Shown one piece after another: positions 45,367-53,300 of a stretch of DNA of 64,000 bases. The DNA is from Botryobacter ruber. Lineage in GTDB: Bacteria > Bacteroidota > Bacteroidia > Cytophagales > Hymenobacteraceae. Within the stretch, counting starts at the first letter, position 1. Every line of letters starts with the position of its first letter. Made by a program: the position numbers and the translations under genes. The stretch is taken from the NCBI RefSeq assembly GCF_003347595.2, contig NZ_QCZK02000020.1:21002-85001 (forward strand), written 5' to 3'. The notes beneath the pieces were generated by a model. It was not told the origin of the DNA. It searched no databases and saw only the letters and a program-made list of their open reading frames with translations.

Positions 45367-45923
45367 CTGGAAACACCACTCCCGTGTCCACCATTACAGC
45401 CAATGGTTTCTATGGTCTGCAAGACAACTCTACGCAAGACGGTGCGGGTGAAAAGGGAAATGTAGTGGAAGCAGCCATTCACGAAACGAAGATTTTAATA
45501 GCAGGAGCCACCGTAAAGATGCGCCTGCTCCAGGATGTGTACCTCAGCGGAAGGCGGGTAGCCAAAGGGAATCTTGTCTTTGGCACCTGCCGCATAAGCG
45601 GAGAGCGTTTGCACATTGAGGTATCGTCGGTGCTCATAGGAAATGTTGTCCTCCCGGTTGCCCTGGCTGCTTATGACCTGGACGGGCAGGAAGGGCTCTA
45701 CATTCCCGGCGCCCTCACGCGCGAAGCCGCCAAACAGGGAGCTGACCGTGTCGTCAACCAAAGCCTGCAGCTTTCTACGCTCTCACCTTCCATCGGTGCC
45801 CAGGCAGCCAGTGCCGGTATCGAAGCTGCCAAAGGCCTGCTGAGCAGGAAGGCCCGGCAACTAAAAGTCACGGTCAATGCCGGGCACCGCCTCCTGCTCC
45901 GCGACCAGAGCATCCGCCGGTAA
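45367..45923 (+). pseudogene. traM: traM, 3' part, separated by the IS
   Basis: The C-terminal part reads ITANGFYGLQDN, VEAAIHETKILIAGATVKMRLLQDVYLSGRRVAKGNLVFGTCRISGERLHIEVSSVLIGN, and SLLKARQLKVTVNAG-type sequence, which is the conserved C-terminal domain of TraM (VirB10-like). A GTG at 45384 could start a separate protein of 179 residues, but it would lack the membrane anchor. Frame analysis shows it is the continuation of 42780-43557. Confidence 0.88.
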
Positions 45924-45956
45924 TCTCTATTTATTTCACACTAAACTCATCATATC

Positions 45957-46778
45957 ATGAAAAAGAACATCTTCCTTTCTTTCCTGTGCCTGCTTTTGCT
46001 GCAGCTAAACATAGTCGCACAGGACTTACACCCCAAAGCACTCGAGCTAACTTACCAGAAGACCACCACCCTGGTCTTTCCGCATGCCATCCAAAGCGTG
46101 GACCGTGGCAGCCGGGACATCCTGGCGCAGGTGCCCGAAAAAGTAGAGAATGTGCTCCAGCTGAAAGCAGCCCGGAAGGGATTCGGAGAAACAAATCTGA
46201 CTGTCATCACCGCGGACGGCAGGGTCTACAGCTTTGAAGTAAGCTATGCCGACATTCCCGCCACTACCTTTGTTAAACTTGACCCTCCCACCACTACCGC
46301 TGCTCCCGTTGTATTTGCCAATACGGACCTGAACTCAGAGCAACTGAAAACTATTACGAATCTGCTGGCCGGGGATCCCAGGTTCTGCTACGGCATCAAA
46401 GACAAGGCAGGGAAAGTGAAGGCTACGCTGGAAGGCATCTACGTGCAGGGCAACACCTTCTTTTACCGGCTGGTGCTCTCCAACAAATCCCCCGTCCCCT
46501 ACGAGCTGGATTTTATCCGCTTCAGCCTCCGGGACCGCAAACAGGTAAAGCGCATGGCCACGCAGGAAGAAGAGCGGGTGCCGCTCTACGCCTATGGCTA
46601 CGACGAGAAAACCGTGGAAGCCGGAAGCCAGAAAGTACTCGTCTTTGCCCTGGAGAAAGTCCCCATCACCAAAGGAAAGGAGCTGGTCGTGGAACTCTTC
46701 GAACAGAACGGCGGCAGGCACCTCCAGCTCCGGATCCGCAGCAAAGACCTGGTGCAGGCGTGTGCCCTGCTACTCTAA
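45957..46778 (+). CDS. traN: TraN, conjugation outer-membrane-associated protein
   Basis: The 273-residue protein has a signal peptide (FLSFLCLLLLQLNIVAQ) and the TraN/DUF4138 pattern: LELTYQKTTTLVFPHAIQSVDRGSRDILAQVPEKVENVLQLKAARKGFGETNLTVITADGRVYSFEVSY, then FYRLVLSNKSPVPYELDFIRFSLRDRKQVKR. It resembles VirB9 in layout, with two beta domains, and would partner TraM. It follows traM by 33 bp. Confidence 0.9.
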   Translation: MKKNIFLSFLCLLLLQLNIVAQDLHPKALELTYQKTTTLVFPHAIQSVDRGSRDILAQVPEKVENVLQLKAARKGFGETNLTVITADGRVYSFEVSYADIPATTFVKLDPPTTTAAPVVFANTDLNSEQLKTITNLLAGDPRFCYGIKDKAGKVKATLEGIYVQGNTFFYRLVLSNKSPVPYELDFIRFSLRDRKQVKRMATQEEERVPLYAYGYDEKTVEAGSQKVLVFALEKVPITKGKELVVELFEQNGGRHLQLRIRSKDLVQACALLL

Positions 46779-46846
46779 CCACGCCTTAAAAACTATCACC
46801 ATCACAACGATTAACAGCTATTTCAACCACTTAAATTCTTACTCTT

Positions 46847-47644
46847 ATGAACCAGAACAACTTGGATTACCTGAAAGAAGGCCTCAAGTACATGGGCTTT
46901 GGCACCAACTTAAATGAAGAACTGGAAAAGAACGTGCGGGAGCAAAAGCCGGAGTTCGAGCTGCAGATGCAGAAGCCTTACTTCAACAGCACCATGGATT
47001 ACACGCTGCACTTCCGCAGGTCGGACCAGAGCGACATGTACTTTTTCAACAAGTACGACGCCACTCTTAAACCCGACACTTCCGCCGAAAAGCTATCGCA
47101 GACCTTTTACATCAACAAGAACAGCGGCATCACCTCCCGCGAAGCCTACAACCTTTTAAGTGGCCGGTCGGTGCACAAAGAACTGGTGAATGTCGAAGGG
47201 CAGCCCTACAAAGCCTGGCTCCAGCTGGATATGGGCGAGAAAGACCAGCACGGCAACCACAAGGTAAAGCAGTACCACGAGAACTACGGCTTCGACCTGG
47301 AGAAAACACTCAATCAGTATAACATCAAAGAACTCCAGGACCCGGAACAGAAAGAGCAGATGATGCGCTACCTGCAAAAAGGAAACACGCTGCAGGTAAC
47401 GGCCCTGCAGGAGGGACAGGCAGTGAAGCGCTTTATCGAAGCCAGCCCACAGTACAAAACCATCAACGTGTACGACGAGCATCTAAAGCCGGTGAAACGG
47501 GAAACCATTCAGCAGAAGCAGGAAGCTACACCGGCGGAATCGGTAAAGCAGCAGGCTTCCACAAAAAAGGCCCAGCAACAGGATGTGGTTTCGGAAGAAA
47601 AGCAGGAGATGAAAAAGTCCCACAAGAAGGGCATGTCCATCTAA
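46847..47644 (+). CDS. Hypothetical cytoplasmic protein at the end of the tra operon
   Basis: The 265-residue protein begins with LDYLKEGLKYMGFGTNLNEELEKNVREQKPEFELQMQKPYFNSTMDYTLHF and ends in a Gln/Lys-rich tail (about 220-265). It has no signal peptide or membrane segment. Related proteins with the KYMGFG and FYINKNSGITSREAYNLLSGRSVHKELVN blocks recur at this place in Bacteroidetes elements (DUF3945-type neighbours). Function unknown. Confidence 0.6.
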   Translation: MNQNNLDYLKEGLKYMGFGTNLNEELEKNVREQKPEFELQMQKPYFNSTMDYTLHFRRSDQSDMYFFNKYDATLKPDTSAEKLSQTFYINKNSGITSREAYNLLSGRSVHKELVNVEGQPYKAWLQLDMGEKDQHGNHKVKQYHENYGFDLEKTLNQYNIKELQDPEQKEQMMRYLQKGNTLQVTALQEGQAVKRFIEASPQYKTINVYDEHLKPVKRETIQQKQEATPAESVKQQASTKKAQQQDVVSEEKQEMKKSHKKGMSI

Positions 47645-48343
47645 TAGAAGTTTCTTCTTCCCATTGCGCATACCCGCACCCGCAAAATGTTATCATAAAA
47701 ATGCCTCTGCCCCAAATGCAGGGGCATTTTTATGAATAGCTAGAGGCACTGCTGTACCTGCCACTATTCCTGCTGCTCCTGCTTAGGCATTACATCTGTT
47801 CTGAAACAGATGAAAACGATACTACTGAATTGTATTTACAGGCTTTTCTAAAACTTCGCTTCATTGACCAGCAGCAGTGGGTTTGGTGGCAGGTGCAGTA
47901 TAAAAAAGAGGGCGTGCCGGCAAAGCCGTCGGGCTCTCGCGGCTCGCTCTCCGGCTACTGCGTATGCCGGAGGAGCTCAAACAACCGCTCCATCCCTCAC
48001 GCTTTTCTGCTAAGTAAGCTACAGCTAAAACCTCCACAACGAAAGGCACTTTCCCGATTTGATATAACCGGAAACAGGTACTTTCTGCAAAGACGGTCAA
48101 ATTTTTACAACCACCAACACACCAAAAGAGGCGCAAAGCCACTGCTATGCAAAAGTCCATAGGTATTCATTCTGCTGCAAAGGTAGCCTGTTCGTCCGGA
48201 CATGGGACAAGGTAGTACGAAAAAAAGGGGTATCCCTGAAGGGAAGCCCTCCGCATTTTTTCCGTCTCCACCTTGCCCTTAGTCCGTCCGCCAGGCAGGG
48301 AGGGCACCATAATTAATTCCTTAAACCTTAAAAGAACAAGATT
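47645..48343. other. Intergenic region, 699 bp
   Basis: It contains the terminator of the tra operon (47697-47731), a GC-rich segment (about 47905-47970) and the first copy of the duplicated leader (from 48138). The 110-codon frame at 47830-48162 has no recognisable features. Confidence 0.55.
47697..47731 (+). terminator. Intrinsic terminator of the tra operon
   Basis: AAAATGCCTCTGC (47697-47709) pairs with GCAGGGGCATTTT (47718-47730), followed by T. It ends the transcript 53 bp after the last tra-linked gene. Confidence 0.85.
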
Positions 48344-48370
48344 ATGGAAAAGCTCACGAAAAAATCCGGA
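48138..48370 (+). repeat. Duplicated leader, copy 1 (before ardC)
   Basis: This 233-bp segment matches 49511-49742 over nearly its whole length. It includes the start codon and the first nine codons (MEKLTKKSG) of ardC. It contains a small hairpin with a T-run (CCCTGAAGGG...TTTTTT), a pyrimidine tract and GCCCT/AGGGC arms. The motif TACCTTTG (a Bacteroidetes -7 box) lies on the minus strand at 48178-48185. Confidence 0.85.
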
Positions 48371-49303
48371 CAAACTGCTTATCAGAAATTCTATCAACTG
48401 GCTGAGCAGGTGACAAACGAGGTCATTTCGCAACTCGAACAAGGAAACGTCCTCTGGCAAAAGCCTTGGAGCTCCTTTGGCCTTCCGAAAAACTATCAAT
48501 CCGGCCGACACTACGAAGGCTTCAATGCCTTCTACCTCCACTACATCACTGAAAAGCGCCACTTCACAGCCCCCTATTTCCTCACCTTCAAGCAGGCACA
48601 GGAGCTGGGTGGCCACATCCGGAAGGGCGAGAAGGGAACTCAAGTGATTTATTGGAAAGTGTATGGACCGCAAACCAACCGGAAGGACGAGGTGGAGGAA
48701 GAAGAGATGCCACAGTCCATCAGATTTGTCCCTTTCCTCTGGACGGTGTTCAACATAGACCAGGTGGATGGCATTGACTTTACATTACCCGCAACCTTTG
48801 AACTGACTGACCAGCAAATTATTGAAGAATGCCAGCGGGTAGTGGACCAATATCCCCAACCTGCCCCACGCATCCAGCACGGCGGTTCACAAGCCTATTA
48901 TGCACCCGCCAGCGACACGGTACAGGTGCCGGATATTAAAAACTTCGTCTCCGCCCAGGCCTATCACGCCACACTCTTCCACGAACTGATCCACGCTACA
49001 GGCCACCCCGACAGGCTCAACCGCTTTACAGAGCAGGAAAGCCGCTTTGGGGATGAAAACTACAGCAAGGAGGAGCTTATAGCTGAGATGGGAGCAAGCT
49101 TCCTCTGTGCCTTCACCGGCATAAAGGAAGCGGTATTCCAGAACTCGGTGGCATACCTGCAAGGGTGGGCCAGCAGGTTCAAAGATGATAAGACCATGCT
49201 TATCCACGCCAGCACCAAGGCATTTAAAGCAGCCAGCTACCTGCTGGACCTAAAAGCGGAGATGGACCAGGAAACAGCACCTGCCGTCCAATCGGCCGCT
49301 TAA
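48344..49303 (+). CDS. ardC: ArdC-like antirestriction protein with zinc metalloprotease domain
   Basis: The 319-residue protein has the N-terminal ssDNA-binding DUF1738 domain (YQLAEQVTNEVISQLEQGNVLWQKPW, YEGFNAFYL, AQELGGHIRKGEKGTQVIYWK) and a C-terminal metallopeptidase-like domain with HELIHATGH (about 208-216) and the further ligand region EELIAEMGASFL. ArdC proteins protect incoming DNA from restriction in the recipient. Its first nine codons come from the duplicated leader. Confidence 0.9.
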   Translation: MEKLTKKSGQTAYQKFYQLAEQVTNEVISQLEQGNVLWQKPWSSFGLPKNYQSGRHYEGFNAFYLHYITEKRHFTAPYFLTFKQAQELGGHIRKGEKGTQVIYWKVYGPQTNRKDEVEEEEMPQSIRFVPFLWTVFNIDQVDGIDFTLPATFELTDQQIIEECQRVVDQYPQPAPRIQHGGSQAYYAPASDTVQVPDIKNFVSAQAYHATLFHELIHATGHPDRLNRFTEQESRFGDENYSKEELIAEMGASFLCAFTGIKEAVFQNSVAYLQGWASRFKDDKTMLIHASTKAFKAASYLLDLKAEMDQETAPAVQSAA

Positions 49304-49715
49304 AAAAGGGTGGCTGCCTCGTCCCGGCAGCCCACCCCTTCTCTCATGTTTTTTTTGTTACCTGATGTTGTACTGCTATGAAAGCACAGGCAAGCAAGGT
49401 CGGACTACCCGCTCCTGCCAGGGCTTGCATTTATAGCAGTCTGCTTAAGATTGCCTTTGGGCAGACCTTTTCAATATCCAACCTAAAGCCAATTTAAAAG
49501 CCTTCCCGAAGCCACTACCATGCAAAAGTCCATAGGCATTCATTCTGCTGCAAAGGTAGCCTGGCGGCTGGACACGGGACAAGGTAGTACGAAAAAAATG
49601 GGTATCCCTAAAGGGACGCCCTCCGCATTTTTTTCGTCTCCACCTTGCCCTTAGTCCGTCCGCCAGGCAGGGAGGGCACCATAATCAATTCCTCAAACCT
49701 TAAAAAAACAAGATT
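49304..49715. other. Intergenic region, 412 bp
   Basis: It carries the ardC terminator (49308-49337) and the second copy of the duplicated leader (from 49511). The middle 150 bp show nothing recognisable. Confidence 0.55.
49308..49337 (+). terminator. Terminator of ardC
   Basis: GGGTGGCTGCC (49308-49318) pairs with GGCAGCCCACCC (49326-49337) with one bulge; a run of eight T follows 12 bases later. Confidence 0.7.
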
Positions 49716-49742
49716 ATGGAAAAGCTGACTAAAAAATCCGGA
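49511..49742 (+). repeat. Duplicated leader, copy 2 (before radC)
   Basis: Near-identical to 48138-48370, including the start codon and MEKLTKKSG codons now fused to radC. The minus-strand TACCTTTG is at 49551-49558. The differences are scattered single bases and a short divergent stretch at 49563-49575. Confidence 0.85.
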
Positions 49743-50186
49743 ATGAACAGAGTAGCAGAAATCAAACTGACTTACCGTTCCAAAGTAAAACCATCCGAGC
49801 GACCACAGGTTACCAGCTCCACCGACTGCGCCGAAGTACTCCGAAAAAGCTGGGATGCAGGTAAGATAGAGTTTGTAGAACAATTCAAAGTGATGCTGCT
49901 CAACAGGGCCAACCGGGTGCTCGGCATTTACGAATTATCCACCGGTGGCGTAGCAGGCACCGTAGCCGACCCAAAGCTTATCTTCGCTGCAGCCATTAAA
50001 GCCTGCGCCAGCTCCATCGTCCTCTGCCATAACCACCCTTCCGGCAACACCAAACCAAGTGCAGCAGACCAGCAACTGACTAAGAAGCTAAAACAAGGCG
50101 GGGAGCTGCTCGACATTGTTGTACTTGATCACATCATCCTGACCTGCGAGAGTTATTACTCTTTCGCAGACGAAGGGCTCTTGTAG
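49716..50186 (+). CDS. radC: RadC-like JAB-domain DNA repair/element protein
   Basis: The 156-residue protein has the RadC (MPN/JAB) domain with the metal-binding motif CHNHPSGNTKPSAADQ (His, His, Asp), preceded by FKVMLLNRANRVLGIYELSTGGVAGTVADPKLIFAAAIKACA. It lacks the N-terminal helix-hairpin-helix of chromosomal RadC, as mobile-element copies usually do. The first nine residues MEKLTKKSG are identical to ArdC because the leader was duplicated through the start codon. The native start was probably the Met at residue 10 (MNRVAEIKL). Confidence 0.88.
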   Translation: MEKLTKKSGMNRVAEIKLTYRSKVKPSERPQVTSSTDCAEVLRKSWDAGKIEFVEQFKVMLLNRANRVLGIYELSTGGVAGTVADPKLIFAAAIKACASSIVLCHNHPSGNTKPSAADQQLTKKLKQGGELLDIVVLDHIILTCESYYSFADEGLL

Positions 50187-50197
50187 CCCTTTTTTTG
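50173..50197 (+). terminator. Terminator overlapping the radC stop codon
   Basis: AAGGGCT (50173-50179) pairs with AGCCCTT (50185-50191) followed by T7. The stem includes the last codons and the stop of radC. Confidence 0.8.
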
Positions 50198-50377
50198 GTC
50201 ATAGCAGGTTAGTTACGTCTCTACTCTTAACTAAGGGAATTTCAGCCACAATGTCTGTTTTAGCTTAAATTAAATTATTTCATTCTGTTGCAACTGAAAG
50301 AATAATGTTTTTTATATTGTTTTAACATTATTCAATAATTAATCCTAATTTTAAATGAGCTCAAAAATGTAAATCAA

Positions 50378-53300
50378 ATGGCACCAATAGAAGTTGAATT
50401 CATCCACTCGCCCTCTATCAATTTTTCTATGCAGCAAAATCATGTATCGGTGGTGCGGAAATTATTATTAAAAAACACAGGTGACCATGATTTACAGGAT
50501 CTAACTATTGAGCTAACCAGTGAGCCTGACTTTGCCATAAGCTGGTCACATCAGCTGGAAATACTAAAGACTGGTGAGCCCTTTGAGCTAAATGCAATTC
50601 ATCTAAAAATATCATCCGCTTATTTATCCAATCTCTCCGAAAGGATAGCCGGTTCTTTAACCCTTCGGGTTTCCACAGATAATAAAACTCTTTTTACAGG
50701 CAATTATCCAGTATCGCTTTTGGCCTATGACCAGTGGAGTGGAGCAGCCATTCTACCTGAAATGATAGCTGCTTTCATCACGCCTAATCATGCGGAGGTG
50801 CTGAAAATAATCAGAAAAGCAGCTCCCATCCTGGAGAGGTGGACGGGTAATCCTTCTTTTGATGAGTACCAGAGTCGGAATCCGGACCGGGTCAGAAAGC
50901 AGATGGCTGCCCTTTATGAGGCTATTGCATCACTGGAGTTAGTATACTGCAGTGTACCTGCCAGCTTTGAAGAAAACGGTCAGCGCATCAGAATGTGTGA
51001 TACCATCTTCACGCATAAACTGGCAAACTGCCTGGATATCTCTTTGCTCTATGCCGCTTGTTTAGAGGCAGTGGGCATTCATCCGCTTTTGGTTTTCACC
51101 AAGGGCCATGCATTTGTTGGCGGTTGGCTCATAGACGAATCGTTTGCGGACCCTGTAAATGATGACGCTTCTCTCCTGACTAAAAGAACAGCCGACGGTA
51201 TAAACGAAATTGTTTTGGTGGAAGCAACCTGCATGAATGCCGGAAGCCAGAAGTCTTTTGACGAGGCAGTGGCTGCCGCCAACCAAAACATGAAGAAGGA
51301 AGATCAGTTCGGCCTCTTCCTGGATATTAAGCGCACCCGCTTTAGTGGCATCAGGCCGCTTCCGCTCAGAGTACACACGGCTAATGGTTGGAAAATTGTA
51401 GAGGAAGCTCCCGTTAAAGAACGGAAAAATGTTGCACCTGAAGCCATTACGTCAGGTGTGCAGGTAACGGATGTAGAGCAGATTAAGGTTTCTAAACAAA
51501 GGCTCTGGGAACGTAAACTGCTGGACCTTACCCTCCGGAACAGCCTGCTGAACATAAGGCTTACCAAAAGTACGCTCCAGCTGATTTCTATTAACCTTGG
51601 CCAATTAGAAGACAGCTTGGCAAACGGGCAGGAATTCCAGGTGCTTCCTAAGCCCGCTGACTGGGACAACCCGCTCCGTGATACAGGCATTTACCAGTCA
51701 CTTAACCAGTCCGATCCAATTGTTGACCTGGTGAAGCATGAATTTACCCAAAGAAGATTGCGCTCTTACCTTTCTGAAACTGAATTACAGCACAACCTAA
51801 CGCACATTTACCGTAGTTCCAGACAGGCCATAGAGGAGAATGGAGCCAATACGCTCTACATTGCCCTGGGCTTGCTTAAATGGTATGAAACGCCTGCCAG
51901 TGAACGCCCCCGCTATGCTCCCATTTTGCTGGTGCCTGTTGAAATTGTCCGTAAATCAGCTGCAAAAGGCTACGTCATCCGGAGCCGGGAAGAAGAGACG
52001 CTGATGAACATCACCTTGCTGGAGATGCTGCGCCAGGATTTTGGCATCAACATCGGCGGTCTTGAAACGCTCCCTAAAGATGAAAGCGGCATTGATGTAA
52101 AACTGGTCTTTAATATCGTCCGCAAAGGGATTATGTCCCACTCCCGCTGGGATGTGGAAGAGCAGGCGCTTTTAGGCACTTTCTCCTTCAGTAAGTTTAT
52201 TCTCTGGAATGATATACATAGCAATGCCGAGCAACTTAGTCGGAATAAGATTGTAAAGAGCCTTATTTCGGGCATGCTGGAATGGCAACCGGAGCCTCTG
52301 CCGGAAGTGGAAGCATTGGATTCCTGCTTCCATCCTACTCAAATTGCCTTGCCAATCAGCACGGATTCTTCTCAGTTTGCGGCAATACTGAGTTCATCAG
52401 AAGATAAAAGCTTTGTTTTGCACGGTCCTCCAGGCACCGGAAAGTCTCAGACCATCACTAACATTATCGCCAACGCGCTTTATGCGGGCAAAAAAGTATT
52501 ATTCGTTTCCGCCAAAAAAGCAGCGCTGGAGGTTGTAGAAAGCAGGTTAGAATCTATAGGAATCGGTTCATTCTGCCTGGAGCTCCACTCCAATAAATCT
52601 AAAAAATCGGCGGTGCTGGAGCAACTCAAACGTGCAGCAGAAGTTGCCAGGATATCATCGCCACAGCATTTTGAATCAGAAGCGGAACGGCTTTTGGCTA
52701 CTCGCACTGAACTAAACGGTTACGTACAAGCGCTTCACCAGAAGTATAGCTTTGGATTCTCGCTATTCGATGCCTTCACCCACTACAGCCAATTGGCTAA
52801 CCTGCCAGACAGCGTTACTTTTACCGCAACTGCTTTAGAGCAGCTGACTACCAACCAGGTAACAGAGTGGCAGGATATAGCAGAGCAAATACAGGTAATA
52901 GGTTCTGTTATCGGGCATCCCTTCCAGCATCCCCTGGAAGCGGTGCGCGTAAAGCAGTATGCCCAACAACTTAAATCAGATGCCCGCCAATTACTTATCA
53001 GTTATCAAAGCCTTCTCACCCAATACCAGCAGGATGTAACTACTGTTTGCCGGACTCTTAAAATTGAAACGCTACCGGCTAGCCGGGAACAGGCCGAGGC
53101 ACTGGCCCAGCTTATTACACTAATGCAACACTTACCAGATGTGCCTGCCTCCCTTTTCAATGTGGAGCATGTAGAGCAAACCTTGTCGCAGGTAATGGGT
53201 TTAGCAGCGCATGGCAAAAAACGAGACGCACTCAGTAAAGAACTGCTGCTGAAGTTCAATAAAGCTGTTTTAACCTATCCTGCAGAGCAGGCATTGCAGG

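Larger units (their letters stand above)
26974..50197. mobile_element. Conjugative element (ICE/conjugative transposon) backbone
   Basis: The stretch holds primosomal genes, an excisionase-like helix-turn-helix protein, MobC and relaxase, a VirD4-type coupling protein, RteC, and a Bacteroides-type tra operon (E, F, G, I, J, K, L, M, N) followed by ardC and radC. The left boundary lies between the sigma factor gene (26791) and 26974; a 13-bp palindrome TATTGGTCCAATA sits there at 26956-26968. No integrase, traO, traP or traQ is seen, and the right end is not defined; the defence genes to 64000 may be its cargo. Confidence 0.75.

Noticed and set aside
47830..48162. A 110-codon frame between the tra operon and ardC
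   Set aside because: It has low complexity, no family resemblance, and runs into the duplicated leader; the second leader copy has no such frame.
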